This document shows positions 18,857 through 28,070 of a DNA stretch of 64,000 nucleotides, in pieces (positions within the stretch are counted from its first letter, which is position 1; the number at the start of each line of letters is the position of its first letter). The position numbers were made by a program, and so were the translations under genes. The notes under the pieces are model-generated. The model worked only from the letters and a program-made list of their open reading frames with translations, had not been told where the DNA came from and did no database searches. The stretch is from an uncultured Paracoccaceae bacterium. Lineage in GTDB: Bacteria > Pseudomonadota > Alphaproteobacteria > Rhodobacterales > Rhodobacteraceae. The DNA lies in contig CANNFQ010000002.1 of assembly GCA_947503925.1 (NCBI GenBank), forward strand, positions 361,203-425,202, written 5' to 3'.

Positions 18857-19663
18857 ATGTCTTTTTCTATCACAGGCAAGACCGCAATCGTGACCGGGGC
18901 GGCCAATGGGGTCGGGCTCGCTATCGGGCGGCATTTTGTCAAGATGGGCGCGAATGTGGTTTTTGCCGATATGGACGAAAAGACGCTGTGCCATGAAATG
19001 GGCGATGCGGCCAAAATGGAAGAAAACGTGCGCATCTTTTCAGGTGACCTGCGCAAGAAGCTGACGATTGCCAATCTGCTGTCGGCAACCGTCGACGCGT
19101 TTGAGCGAGTGGATATCCTTGTCAATGCGACCCGTCAGGTGATGACCACTGATCCGCTTGATCCTGATGACAACTCTGTTGAGGAACTGTTGCAGCAAAA
19201 CACCCTGACCGCCATGCGGATGAGCCAAGCCGCCGCCCGGCGGATGATCAAGCAGGCAGATGATGAAAACGAAGACAGCCCGAACGGATCAATCGTCAAT
19301 ATCAGCTCAATTGCCGCGCGGCGGACCCATCCGGACTTGCTGGGTTATTCGGTCAGCAACGCGGCCCTTGATCAGATGACGCGGTCCATGGCTGTCGCGC
19401 TCGCCTCGCATCGGATCAGGGTCAATGCCGTTGCCTTTGGCAGCGTGATGAGCGCGAGCCTGAAAGGATCGTTGAAGGAACAGGACGGCACGCGCGAGAC
19501 GATTGTCGAAAACACCCCACTGCAACGCATCGCCAGCCCCGGTGAGGTGTCAGATGCCGTGCAATATCTGGCCTCGGATGCAGCCGGGTTTGTGACCGGT
19601 CAGATCATCACTGTTGATGGCGGCCGAACCCTGATTGATCCGGCGTATGTCTCTGCCCACTAA
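18857..19663 (+). CDS. SDR-family oxidoreductase with substituted active-site Lys
   Basis: A 268-residue short-chain dehydrogenase/reductase. The cofactor motif is VTGAANGVGLAIG (residues 12-24), the Ser is in NISSIAA, and the C-terminal VTGQIITVDGGRTL is typical of FabG-like proteins. The catalytic Tyr lies in GYSVSNAALD, where the expected YxxxK is YxxxN. The Lys normally positions the cofactor ribose and lowers the Tyr pKa, so activity may be weak or absent. The gene stands alone after rsmC (24-base gap). Substrate unknown. Confidence 0.8.
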   Translation: MSFSITGKTAIVTGAANGVGLAIGRHFVKMGANVVFADMDEKTLCHEMGDAAKMEENVRIFSGDLRKKLTIANLLSATVDAFERVDILVNATRQVMTTDPLDPDDNSVEELLQQNTLTAMRMSQAAARRMIKQADDENEDSPNGSIVNISSIAARRTHPDLLGYSVSNAALDQMTRSMAVALASHRIRVNAVAFGSVMSASLKGSLKEQDGTRETIVENTPLQRIASPGEVSDAVQYLASDAAGFVTGQIITVDGGRTLIDPAYVSAH

Positions 19664-19771
19664 AACGTTATGCGAAAAACCCGCAATCACATAACGCTGC
19701 CTGAAATCGGCGATTTCAACGCGTTAGGTGATAGTTGGTGTCTGAGGTGTTTCGTCAAACGCTATAGATAC

Positions 19772-20158
19772 TTATTCGGGGTTTGACCGAATGCATTGCA
19801 GCACCGCCTGGTCGGATGCGGCCTTGGCCTGTGCCTGCCGTTCCAACAGTGACTCCAGTTTTGCCCGCTCTGCATTCAGATCAATCGCCACTGGGCGGGT
19901 TGTGGTGAATGTCTCGGTTTCGTCACAGGGGAAACGGAAAGTCGATCCATCCTCGTTCTTACCCCGACAGGTGCGGCGCAATGTGCGGACTTCCTTGTTT
20001 TCTTCGATGGCATAGCCGCGTGACAGATTGCCCTGGGTTTCGGCGATCAGGCTATTGAGGATTCGCAGGTCGCGGGTCACGTCCCCGATACATTGTTCGC
20101 GCGGGGTGGCGCAGGCGGCAAGAACTGCAAAGGGCAGAACAAAAAGGGCGGCGCGCAT
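19772..20158 (-). CDS. Putative lipoprotein of unknown function
   Basis: A 128-residue protein. Residues 1-15 form a short lipoprotein signal (RAALFVLPFAVLAAC) with lipobox LAAC. The mature part contains three further Cys residues that could form disulphides, a central charged region and a coiled-coil-like stretch (LNAERAKLESLLERQAQAKAA). GGAGAG lies a few bases before the ATG at 20158. It diverges from hemF. I do not recognise the family; it resembles small periplasmic lipoproteins common in roseobacters. Confidence 0.7.
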   Translation of the reverse strand: MRAALFVLPFAVLAACATPREQCIGDVTRDLRILNSLIAETQGNLSRGYAIEENKEVRTLRRTCRGKNEDGSTFRFPCDETETFTTTRPVAIDLNAERAKLESLLERQAQAKAASDQAVLQCIRSNPE

Positions 20159-20275
20159 TGGTCTCTCCGGATTATTTGATCGCAGGGGTTTGATCTGGAT
20201 CATCGTATCATGATTGCTATGCTGCATAGAGACTAACATAGAATGCTATTCAATATCAGGGTGTAAGGGACAGCT

Positions 20276-21154
20276 ATGTCAGACGGGTTTGCGGCGGAAA
20301 AAGCCAAGGCATCAGCGTGGTTTCGCACTTTGCGGGATGAAATCGTCGCGGCTTTTGAAGGGTTGGAAGACAGCGACGAGGGCGAAGGCCCCGCAGGCCG
20401 GTTTGAGGTGACTGAAACCAAACGCAACGCCGATGACGGGTCCGATGCAGGCGGTGGGCTGATGTCTGTGATGCGCGGTGGCCGTGTCTTTGAAAAAGTT
20501 GGGGTCAACGTCTCGACCGTTTACGGCCAGTTGGGCGATGCCGCGCAAAAGGCAATGGCCGCGCGTGGGGTTCCAGGCATGGCCGATGATCCGCGCTTCT
20601 GGGCCTCTGGCATTTCACTTGTCGCCCATATGCAAAACCCGCATGCACCGGCGGTCCATATGAATACCCGCATGTTCTGGACCCCGCATGCCTGGTGGTT
20701 CGGAGGTGGTTCGGATCTGAACCCCTGTATCGAATATGATGAGGACACGGCCCATTTCCATGCCACCCAGAAGGCACATCTGGACCCGCATGGGACCGAC
20801 CATTACCCCAAGCTGAAGGCTTGGGCGGATGAATACTTCTACATCCCGCACCGTCATCGGGCGCGGGGTGTCGGCGGCATTTTCATGGATGATCATTGCA
20901 CGGGTGACTGGGCCACTGATTTCGCTCTGACACAGGATATCGGCCGCGCGTTTCTGCCCGCCTATGTGCCGCTGGTGGAAAAACGCCGCGAGACCGAATG
21001 GACCGATGCAGACAAGGACACGCAGCTTGTGCATCGCGGGCTTTATGCCGAATACAACCTTGTCTACGACCGGGGCACAAAATTCGGCCTGACCACGGGG
21101 CATGATGCCAACGCGGTGCTAATGAGCCTGCCGCCATTGGCTAAATGGGTCTAG
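20276..21154 (+). CDS. hemF: Oxygen-dependent coproporphyrinogen III oxidase
   Basis: A 292-residue HemF that decarboxylates coproporphyrinogen III to protoporphyrinogen IX with O2. Family blocks are present: GGRVFEKVGVNVSTVYG, FGGGSDLNPCIEYDEDTAHFH, and YFYIPHRHRARGVGGIFMDD. The end matches the family (YNLVYDRGTKFGLTTGHDANAVLMSLPP). AAGGGA precedes the ATG. hemE and hemC are close by, so three heme-pathway genes are grouped within 3.5 kb on both strands. Confidence 0.95.
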   Translation: MSDGFAAEKAKASAWFRTLRDEIVAAFEGLEDSDEGEGPAGRFEVTETKRNADDGSDAGGGLMSVMRGGRVFEKVGVNVSTVYGQLGDAAQKAMAARGVPGMADDPRFWASGISLVAHMQNPHAPAVHMNTRMFWTPHAWWFGGGSDLNPCIEYDEDTAHFHATQKAHLDPHGTDHYPKLKAWADEYFYIPHRHRARGVGGIFMDDHCTGDWATDFALTQDIGRAFLPAYVPLVEKRRETEWTDADKDTQLVHRGLYAEYNLVYDRGTKFGLTTGHDANAVLMSLPPLAKWV

Positions 21155-21555
21155 TTGTCGGTGCGCAGGAACTTGGCGCCACCTGCCTCCAGCGCGGGCG
21201 GCTGACTGTTTTCTTGCGGCGCGATGACGACCGTTTCAAAATTCTGCCGCCGCTGAACCGGCCCGGCTGCCAAATCGCGCAGAAGCATACCGGCCAGTTG
21301 CGGTGAAATCTCACCGTTGGAGGCGCGGCTGAGCATCCGCGCTGCACGGTCCGGCGCAAAATGCACCAATGCGCGGGCCATGCGCATCTGCGGCAGACCA
21401 ACAGGCCGTTCCTGCCCGATACCCGCACCTAGGGCGGCGCGTTCCTGCGGGGTGGCCGGGATAAAGACCAGCCAGGCCACCAAGGCGACCAACAGGCCGG
21501 TCATCCCGGCCCGAAAGCCGTGATAGGCAATGCGTAGTGTCAGTGGCAAGCGCAT
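21151..21555 (-). CDS. Small membrane-anchored protein of unknown function
   Basis: About 134 residues from the ATG at 21555 (an upstream in-frame codon at 21591 is possible). One N-terminal membrane segment (about residues 17-36, GMTGLLVALVAWLVFIPATP) is followed by a soluble Ala/Arg-rich domain. No recognised motif. Its stop overlaps that of hemF by four bases (CTAG), and it lies about 70 bases downstream of hemE's start on the same strand orientation as hemE but beyond its 3' end. Function unknown. Confidence 0.6.
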   Translation of the reverse strand: MRLPLTLRIAYHGFRAGMTGLLVALVAWLVFIPATPQERAALGAGIGQERPVGLPQMRMARALVHFAPDRAARMLSRASNGEISPQLAGMLLRDLAAGPVQRRQNFETVVIAPQENSQPPALEAGGAKFLRTDN

Positions 21556-21623
21556 CCGGGCGGCTCCATTTTTATGGTGCAAGCCAACCACGGCAATGTG
21601 GAAATCTTATGGCATCGCCTGCG

Positions 21624-22655
21624 TCAGCTGCGGACGGTATCGATCATCAGTTGCACGTTTTCGGGGTCGGCATCCGGCGTAATCCCGTGGCCAAGGTTGA
21701 AGATATGCGGCCCCTTGGCGAAGCTTTCGCGAATACGAAGGGTTTCATCGACCAAAGCCTGACCGCCGGTGACCATATGCGATGAGGCCAGATTACCCTG
21801 CACGCAGCCATCGACCTGCACATGTTCGGCCGCCCAGCACGCATCAACGCCATCATCAAGCGCGACACAATCTGCACCCGTGGCCTGATGCACGCCTGCA
21901 AATTTGTGATTTGCGCCACGCGGGAAGACGATAACCGGCGTGCCGGGATGCCTGTCCTTGATGGCCTTGGTGATGCGCTGCATCGGGTAGATTGAAAATT
22001 CGGTGAAGTCATCGCCTTCCAGCGACCCCGCCCAACTGTCAAAGATTTTGACAACCTCGGCACCGGCCTGAATCTGCATGGACAGATATTCGATCGTGGC
22101 CTCGGTGATGCGGTGAATGATCCCTTCAAAAACGGGTCGGTTTTCAGCCTTCAGCAGGTGGGCAGGCCCCTGATCCGGGGTGCCCTGACCGGCAATCATA
22201 TAGGTCGCCACGGTCCATGGCGCGCCAGCAAAGCCGATCAACGTGGTCTCCTCCGGCAATTCACGCGACAGGATCTGCACCGTTTCATAGATTGGGCGTA
22301 ATGTGTCGTGGATATCGTCCACAGGCTTCAGCCTATCAAAATCATCCGCTGTGGTGATGGTGGATAGGCGTGGACCTTCGCCCGTTACAAACCACAAATC
22401 CGCGCCAAGTGCTTGTGGGATCAACAAAATATCGGCAAAAAGGATCGCGGCATCAAAGCCATAACGCCGGATCGGTTGCAGCGTGACCTCTGCCGCCAGA
22501 TCGGGATTATAGCACAGTGACAGGAAATCCCCGGCTTGCGCCCGCGTGGCCTTATACTCTGGCAAATACCGCCCCGCCTGACGCATCATCCAGATCGGCG
22601 GGGTGGGCAATGTCTCGCCCCGAAGGGCGCGAAGTATCGTCTTGTTCTGCGTCAT
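21624..22655 (-). CDS. hemE: Uroporphyrinogen decarboxylase
   Basis: A 343-residue enzyme removing four carboxyl groups from uroporphyrinogen III. The N-terminal signature [17 protein letters not shown] (Arg and Asp substrate-binding region) and [19 protein letters not shown] are present, as is the late [16 protein letters not shown]. It diverges from hemC across an 80-base promoter region, so the two consecutive pathway genes may share control. Confidence 0.95.
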   Translation of the reverse strand: MTQNKTILRALRGETLPTPPIWMMRQAGRYLPEYKATRAQAGDFLSLCYNPDLAAEVTLQPIRRYGFDAAILFADILLIPQALGADLWFVTGEGPRLSTITTADDFDRLKPVDDIHDTLRPIYETVQILSRELPEETTLIGFAGAPWTVATYMIAGQGTPDQGPAHLLKAENRPVFEGIIHRITEATIEYLSMQIQAGAEVVKIFDSWAGSLEGDDFTEFSIYPMQRITKAIKDRHPGTPVIVFPRGANHKFAGVHQATGADCVALDDGVDACWAAEHVQVDGCVQGNLASSHMVTGGQALVDETLRIRESFAKGPHIFNLGHGITPDADPENVQLMIDTVRS

Positions 22656-22735
22656 GGGCTGTCCTTTTTCCTATCCCTAGGTCCCAATTGCGGTTGGTGT
22701 TGTCAAGTTAGGTTGACACGTCTAACAATCCTCTC

Positions 22736-23677
22736 ATGACCATTCAGAAGCCGTCCCCCGCCGCCCCATTTAGAATTGGAACCCGTGGCTCGCCGCTTGC
22801 TCTGGCGCAGGCGCATGAGACTCGTGATCGCCTGATGGCGGCCCATGATCTGTCGCAGGATGCCTTTCAGATCTGCGTCATCAAGGTGACGGGCGATCAG
22901 ATTCTCGACAAGCCCTTGCGCGAAATTGACGGCAAAGGCCTGTTTACCCGCGAAATCGAAGAGGCGCTGTTGGCCGGGTCGATTGATATTGCCGTCCATT
23001 CCACCAAGGATATGCCGGTAGAACAGCCTGCCGGGCTGATCATGGATACCTATCTGCCGCGCGAGGATGTGCGTGATGCGTTTGTGTCGTTGAACTATAA
23101 AAGCTTGGCAGATTTGCCCGATGGGGCTGTGGTCGGCACGTCATCGACAAGGCGGCGCGCGCAGGTGGCTGCCCGTTTCCCACAACTGAAAGTGGTTGAA
23201 TTTCGGGGCAATGTGCAGACCCGGTTGAAAAAACTGCATGATGGCGTCGCCGATGCGACGTTCCTTGCCACCGCCGGGCTGAGGCGATTGGGTATGGATG
23301 ATGTGCCTTACCACCCCATCGACTCTGACGATATGTTACCGGCCATTGCGCAGGGGGCGATTGGCATTGAACGGCGCGGCGATGATAGCCGGGCGGCGGA
23401 TTTTCTGTCGGCGATCCATGATGTCCCGACAGGTCAAAGGCTGGCTGCGGAACGGACGCTACTGGCAGGGCTCGATGGATCCTGTGAGACGCCCATTGGT
23501 GGATTGGCTGAGATTGTGGACGGTGGCTTGCGCCTGCGCGGTGAAATCCTGCGGCAGGATGGCAGCGAAGTGCTAACTGGTGATATGCAGGGCGCTATCG
23601 AGGACGGGCGCGCCATGGGGCAGGAAATGGCTACGAAACTATTGGGGCAGGCCGGGCCGGGGTTTTTCGAAACCTAA
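22736..23677 (+). CDS. hemC: Hydroxymethylbilane synthase (porphobilinogen deaminase)
   Basis: A 313-residue enzyme joining four porphobilinogens. It shows FRIGTRGSPLALAQA at the N-terminus, the catalytic/cofactor block VHSTKDMPVEQP, GTSSTRRRAQ with conserved Arg residues, and the dipyrromethane cofactor Cys in GSCETPIGGLAE near residue 247. No clear Shine-Dalgarno sequence precedes the ATG at 22736. Its stop overlaps the convergent flavoprotein gene by four bases. Confidence 0.95.
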   Translation: MTIQKPSPAAPFRIGTRGSPLALAQAHETRDRLMAAHDLSQDAFQICVIKVTGDQILDKPLREIDGKGLFTREIEEALLAGSIDIAVHSTKDMPVEQPAGLIMDTYLPREDVRDAFVSLNYKSLADLPDGAVVGTSSTRRRAQVAARFPQLKVVEFRGNVQTRLKKLHDGVADATFLATAGLRRLGMDDVPYHPIDSDDMLPAIAQGAIGIERRGDDSRAADFLSAIHDVPTGQRLAAERTLLAGLDGSCETPIGGLAEIVDGGLRLRGEILRQDGSEVLTGDMQGAIEDGRAMGQEMATKLLGQAGPGFFET

Positions 23678-25086
23678 GGCTTTGGGATTACCTTACCGGG
23701 ATTGAGGATTCCCTTGGGGTCGAGCGCGGTCTTGATCGCGCGCATCGCATCAAGCGCGACGGAGTCCTTGCGCCGCTTCATCGTTTCCAGTTTTGATACG
23801 CCAATCCCGTGTTCGGCGCTGAACGATCCACCCAGCTCTTGCACGACATCCTCGACCGCTTCGACCATGGCGTCCATCACGGCAGGATCGTTGCGGCTGA
23901 CATAACTGGTATGGTGTATATTCCCATCGCCCAAATGGGCCACGATCACCTCTGTTGCGTCGGGATCAATGGCTTTCAGGCGCGGGGTTAACATCGCCTC
24001 AAAGTCGGCGATCCGGTCCAACGGCAAGGCGACATCGGTATTCACATAGGTGCCACCAAAAAACGCGACATGGCCCGCATCCTCGCGGCGCTTCCACATC
24101 GCACTGCGCTGCGCCTCATTCTGGGCGATGACGGCGTCCAGAAGGCGGCCTTCTTCCAGATATGTGGCCAGTGTCGCCTCCAGATGGTCAACGACCGGGG
24201 TTTTGCCACTGTCATCTGGAACAGCGTCACGGTTCATCACGGCAGCCACTTCGATCAGGATGTTGACGTCGTGGGGTTCCTCAAACGGTGCGCGGGCATC
24301 AGGGAAAAGGCGCAGATGCGTGTCGATATAGCTGCGCGGCATGTATTCAAATGCCTCAACCCCGCCGCCGGTTTCATCCTGCAATCTGTGCAGCAAATCC
24401 AGCGCATCACCCAGGCTGGGCACGGCAACCATGGCCGTGGCATAGGCCTGCGGTTTGGGGCGTAGTTTCAGCACAGCAGCGGTGATGATCCCCAGCGTGC
24501 CTTCGGCCCCGATCATCAGATTGCGCAGATCAAGCCCCGAATTGTCCTTATGCAAGGCCGACATCAGGTTCATGATCCGACCATCGGCCAGCACGACCTC
24601 CAACCCCAGACACAGGCCCCGTGTGCTGCCGTAGCGGACAACGTTGGATCCGCCCGCATTGGTGGATAACAGCCCGCCGATCATCGCTGATCCGCGCGCG
24701 CCAAGGGTGAGGGGGAAGATCAGATTATGCGCCTCTGCTGCATCATGCAGGTCGGACAGGATGACACCGGCACCAACGGTGGCGGTGCGGCCTGCGACGT
24801 TGATCTCACTGATGGTATTGAGGCGATCCACCGACAACATCAAGGCGTCTTCAGCCAACGTGGCCCCGGTCAGCCCGGTCTGCCCGGAGACTGGCACAAT
24901 TGCTGTGTTGGTCGCATTTGCGATCTTGAGAATTTCGGCGACCTCTTGCGTTGTGCCGGGGCGGAGCACGGCGCGGGGGGTGCAGGAATAGGCCCCTGTC
25001 CAGTCAGTGCCATAGGGGGTCGCGGCGTCGCCAGTCAGGACGCGGTCCTGCCCAATGGCATTTGCGATTGCGTCCAGTTCTGACAT
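23674..25086 (-). CDS. FAD-binding 2-hydroxyacid dehydrogenase (GlcD/D-lactate dehydrogenase type)
   Basis: A 470-residue flavoprotein. The N-terminal PCMH-type FAD domain contains PVSGQTGLTGATLAEDALMLSVDR and LGARGSAMIGGLLSTNAGGSNVVRYG. The C-terminal FAD-linked oxidase domain ends with the metal/substrate motifs AHLGDGNIHHTSYV and GGSFSAEHGIGVSK. It oxidises a D-2-hydroxyacid (lactate, glycolate or 2-hydroxyglutarate) and passes electrons to quinone or another carrier. The start at 25086 (MSELDAIA) is preferred over 25206, which would read through untypical sequence and the tRNA remnant. It is a single gene with no GlcE or GlcF partner nearby. Confidence 0.86.
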   Translation of the reverse strand: MSELDAIANAIGQDRVLTGDAATPYGTDWTGAYSCTPRAVLRPGTTQEVAEILKIANATNTAIVPVSGQTGLTGATLAEDALMLSVDRLNTISEINVAGRTATVGAGVILSDLHDAAEAHNLIFPLTLGARGSAMIGGLLSTNAGGSNVVRYGSTRGLCLGLEVVLADGRIMNLMSALHKDNSGLDLRNLMIGAEGTLGIITAAVLKLRPKPQAYATAMVAVPSLGDALDLLHRLQDETGGGVEAFEYMPRSYIDTHLRLFPDARAPFEEPHDVNILIEVAAVMNRDAVPDDSGKTPVVDHLEATLATYLEEGRLLDAVIAQNEAQRSAMWKRREDAGHVAFFGGTYVNTDVALPLDRIADFEAMLTPRLKAIDPDATEVIVAHLGDGNIHHTSYVSRNDPAVMDAMVEAVEDVVQELGGSFSAEHGIGVSKLETMKRRKDSVALDAMRAIKTALDPKGILNPGKVIPKP

Positions 25087-25172
25087 GGCCCCTCCGGTTT
25101 TGCGCATTTTGGTAAAGCTAACAGAATGCGGCAACGGCGAAAGGTGTCTTTCGCAAGTGATAGGGATTGAAC

Positions 25173-25204
25173 TGGTGGCGTAGGGGGATACTTGAACTCC
25201 CGAC
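25173..25204 (-). repeat. tRNA 3'-end remnant
   Basis: On the minus strand this reads as the 3' part of a tRNA: half of the T arm, the TTCAAGT loop and the acceptor strand with CCA. It is nearly identical to the same part of the intact tRNA 113 bases away (one insertion and two or three substitutions). The rest of the tRNA is missing. It could be a decayed tandem tRNA or an old attachment-site duplicate. Confidence 0.7.
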
Positions 25205-25285
25205 ACAGGGTGGTTTGCCCGGCAAACGCGCGAAAGCCGAGCCTGTCGAGAAGCGCGTCATCTTAGTTTGAGCTGCGAGAGCAAA

Positions 25286-25362
25286 TGGTGGCGCGGGGGA
25301 GACTTGAACTCCCGACCTCGCGATTATGAGTCGCGCGCTCTAACCAGCTGAGCTACCGCGCC
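25286..25362 (-). tRNA. tRNA with CAT anticodon (elongator Met, or Ile2)
   Basis: A complete 77-base cloverleaf including encoded CCA. The acceptor stem is GGCGCGG/CCGCGCC, the D arm has GCTCAGCTGGTTAGAGC, the anticodon arm is CGCGA-CTCATAA-TCGCG, and the T arm is GGGAG-TTCAAGT-CTCCC with discriminator A. The first base pair is G-C, which excludes initiator tRNA-fMet. The anticodon CAT allows elongator Met or lysidine-modified tRNA-Ile2. The anticodon stem GCGACTCATAATCGC also occurs in tRNA-Ile2 of E. coli, so identity is left open. Confidence 0.93.
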
Positions 25363-25437
25363 GCACCACGCATGCCGATTACGCAAAGGGGTGAACGCTG
25401 TCAAACCGATTCTGCGCACATCGCGGCGTTCCAACGG

Positions 25438-25465
25438 CGTAAGATGGGTTTAAACCCATCTTACG
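25438..25465. repeat. 28-bp perfect palindrome after cydB (copy 1)
   Basis: The arm CGTAAGATGGGTTT is followed immediately by its exact complement, giving a 28-base perfect palindrome 12 bases beyond the cydB stop codon. The central 26 bases recur exactly at 39750-39775, also just beyond a minus-strand stop codon. There is no T run, so it would act as an mRNA 3' hairpin or a protein-binding site rather than a classical terminator. Confidence 0.85.
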
Positions 25466-25477
25466 GTGCGGCATCTG

Positions 25478-26488
25478 TCAGTCATACCGCAGTTCGGTCG
25501 CTTTGCCCCGAAAGATCGTGTAGGCGAGCACCGTGTAGGCCATGATCGTCGGCAACACGATGCAGGTGCCCATCAGGATGATGAACAGGCTCTCCGGGGC
25601 GCTGGCTGCGTCATAGATGGTCAGCTTTTCAGGCACGACATAGGGATAGAAACTGTAGGCCATTCCGCCAAAGGCCATCACCCAAAGGGCCGTTGCTGCA
25701 GCAAAGGGCAGCCATGACCAGCGGTCACCGTAAAACGGCATTCGCCGTAACATCCACCAGAGCCAGACGACCAACATACCCGACAGAATGGGCAGTGGCG
25801 ATAGGTAAAGGAACGATGGCCAGCTGAACCACTTGTCGAATATCCGGTCGCTCACATATGGGGTTGCCAGCGAAATCACTCCAATACCAAGCACCAGCCC
25901 CCAGATCCCGCCTTTGGCCCAGTCGACTGCTTTGCGCTGCAGATATTCATCCGTTTTGTGGATGACCCAGGTCGCCCCGATAAAGCTGTAGCCGACCGTC
26001 AGAAACACCGCCGTCAGGATGCCGAAGCCGGCATGCGCCCAGCTCCATTCCAGCCCCATGATATACATGCCCAGCATGAAGCCCTGAGAAAGGGCGGTCA
26101 TCAGCGAACCTGCGAAGAAGGCGTTGTTCCATGCCTTCTTATGCGGTGCTGGCGCCTTGGCCCGGAATTCAAACGCGACGCCGCGCAGAATGAGACCGAT
26201 CAGCATGATGGTCACCGGCAGGTAGAGGGCGGTCAGAATGTCACCATGTGCCGCCGGAAAGGCCACTAGCAACAACCCAACAGCCAGAACAAGCCAGGTT
26301 TCATTGGCATCCCAGAACGGCCCGATAGACGCGATCATGCGATCTTTTTCGTTGTCATCGGCGAAGGGAAAGAGGATGCCGACACCCAGATCGAACCCAT
26401 CCAGAACAACATAGATGAGGATCGACACGCCCATGAGCGCGGCAAAGACGAAGGGAAGCCAGACGGTTGGATCACCAAATGTATTCAT
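25478..26488 (-). CDS. cydB: Cytochrome bd-type quinol oxidase subunit II
   Basis: A 336-residue integral membrane protein with about eight or nine helices. It starts DPTVWLPFVFAALMGVSILIYVVLDGFDLGVGILFPF, whose DGFDLG motif is typical of CydB, then FGPFWDANETWLVLA-like sequence (SIGPFWDANETWLVL). It partners CydA, five bases upstream in the same operon, in reducing O2 with ubiquinol. A palindrome follows the stop. No CydX-like small ORF was recognised downstream. Confidence 0.93.
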   Translation of the reverse strand: MNTFGDPTVWLPFVFAALMGVSILIYVVLDGFDLGVGILFPFADDNEKDRMIASIGPFWDANETWLVLAVGLLLVAFPAAHGDILTALYLPVTIMLIGLILRGVAFEFRAKAPAPHKKAWNNAFFAGSLMTALSQGFMLGMYIMGLEWSWAHAGFGILTAVFLTVGYSFIGATWVIHKTDEYLQRKAVDWAKGGIWGLVLGIGVISLATPYVSDRIFDKWFSWPSFLYLSPLPILSGMLVVWLWWMLRRMPFYGDRWSWLPFAAATALWVMAFGGMAYSFYPYVVPEKLTIYDAASAPESLFIILMGTCIVLPTIMAYTVLAYTIFRGKATELRYD

Positions 26489-26493
26489 CTTGC

Positions 26494-27882
26494 CTACTCC
26501 GCCGGGACGGCACGTGCGACCGCCGCTTCGGATTGTGGGGTTTTCGGGTCGATCCGCTCACCCCGTGACATGCGCCGCGCCAGAAAGAAAATGACCGAGA
26601 TATAGGCCACCATCAGCACCGCATAGACAGCCAGGTAAGCGATCAAGGTGGACAAGACCATCGGTGCAGGCACATCGGCCACGGCTTCCTTAGTGCTCAT
26701 CACACCTTGGACAAGCCAAGGCTGGCGACCAATCTCGGTGGTGTACCAACCGGCGAGGGTGGCCACCCAACCGCTGAAACTCATCCCCACAAGGACATAA
26801 AGCGCCGGTTTGGGCAGCCCTTCGACCCCGCGGGACTTGCGCAGCATCATCGCGGATGCCCCCCAACTGACCAGAAGCATCAATAGGCCTGTCCCTACCA
26901 TGACGCGGAAAGACCAGAAGACAGGACTGACCGGCGGGTGCAGAACTTCACCATTTGCGCCGATGAAGTCGTTCAGCCCCTTTACCTCACCGTTCCAGTC
27001 ATGAGTCAGGATGAATGATGCCAGTTTTGGGATGGCGATTTCAAACCGATTCTCGCGCGCCTCTTCATCCGGGAGGGCGAATAAAACAAGCGGCACGCCG
27101 GTATCGGTTTCCCAATTACCTTCCATCGCCGCCACCTTTGCAGGCTGATATTCCTTGGTATTCAGGCCATGAAAATCACCCAGCAGAATCTGCAAGGGGA
27201 TCAGCAAGGCGGCTGCATAGACAGCCGTTTTCAGGGCGACGCGCACACCTGCTGTACGTCCGCCGATCAGCCAACGGAATGCACTGATCCCGGCAATCAG
27301 GAAGCTGACAGTCAGGAAGCTGGCCAAAACCATGTGCGCAAAGCGGTAAGGCATGGATGGGTTAAAGATAATCGCCCACCAGTCGGTCGCGTGGGCAACG
27401 CCGTCAATCATCTCAAACCCTTGAGGGGTGTGCATCCAGGAATTCAACACGATGATCCAGAAGGCGGACATCATGGTGCCAAAGGCCACAAGGAAGGTCG
27501 CCGTTGTGTGCAGCCAGTTGGGTACACGCGAAAAACCGAACAGCATGATGCCCAGGAACACCGCCTCAAGGAAAAAAGCCGTCATGATCTCATACGCCAG
27601 CAGCGGCCCCGCGATATTGCCGACTTTTTCCATGAAACCCGGCCAGTTCGTACCGAACTGAAACGACATGGTGATGCCCGACACAACGCCAAGCGCAAAG
27701 GACAGGGCAAAGATCTTCACCCAGAACCGATAAGCCTCCATCCAGCGTTCCTGGCCGGTCTGGGTGTACCGGATCTTGAAAAACAACAGCACCCAGCCGA
27801 GTGCGATGGTGATCGTCGGGAACAGGATGTGGAATGAAATATTCGCCGCAAATTGAATGCGTGATAGCAGCAGGGTTTCCAT
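26494..27882 (-). CDS. cydA: Cytochrome bd-type quinol oxidase subunit I (short, CIO-like)
   Basis: A 462-residue heme-bearing subunit. The N-terminal ANISFHILFPTITIALGW holds the axial heme b595-type His, and the C-terminal half has LAGWYTTEIGRQPWLVQG, the quinol-oxidase signature. The length is about 60 residues shorter than E. coli CydA because the Q loop is short, as in cyanide-insensitive oxidases (CioA), so cioA is a fair alternative name. GAGGAC precedes the ATG. It gives a high-affinity, non-proton-pumping respiratory branch. Confidence 0.93.
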   Translation of the reverse strand: METLLLSRIQFAANISFHILFPTITIALGWVLLFFKIRYTQTGQERWMEAYRFWVKIFALSFALGVVSGITMSFQFGTNWPGFMEKVGNIAGPLLAYEIMTAFFLEAVFLGIMLFGFSRVPNWLHTTATFLVAFGTMMSAFWIIVLNSWMHTPQGFEMIDGVAHATDWWAIIFNPSMPYRFAHMVLASFLTVSFLIAGISAFRWLIGGRTAGVRVALKTAVYAAALLIPLQILLGDFHGLNTKEYQPAKVAAMEGNWETDTGVPLVLFALPDEEARENRFEIAIPKLASFILTHDWNGEVKGLNDFIGANGEVLHPPVSPVFWSFRVMVGTGLLMLLVSWGASAMMLRKSRGVEGLPKPALYVLVGMSFSGWVATLAGWYTTEIGRQPWLVQGVMSTKEAVADVPAPMVLSTLIAYLAVYAVLMVAYISVIFFLARRMSRGERIDPKTPQSEAAVARAVPAE

Positions 27883-28070
27883 AATGTCCTCGACTCCTTT
27901 TCGCCGTATGCACCGTTGCTTTTCATATAGCTGTTAATGGGCTGTGATCAGGGGGGTGCGACAGCACAGCGCGGTTTGTTGGAATTATTCTAAAACATAC
28001 GAAAGGATCGGAATGTGGCGTGACATCCTGCGCAATTTCCGAAACGATCATCGTAACGAAGGAGGATGTT

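Noticed and set aside
25286..25362. Initiator tRNA-fMet
   Set aside because: The first acceptor pair is a normal G-C, whereas initiator tRNAs have an unpaired 1-72 position.
25438..25465. Classical rho-independent terminator
   Set aside because: The palindrome is perfect but has no T run on either side, so it is listed as a repeat.
27169..27837. 222-codon frame antisense to cydA
   Set aside because: Low-complexity translation typical of an antisense frame; cydA is secure.
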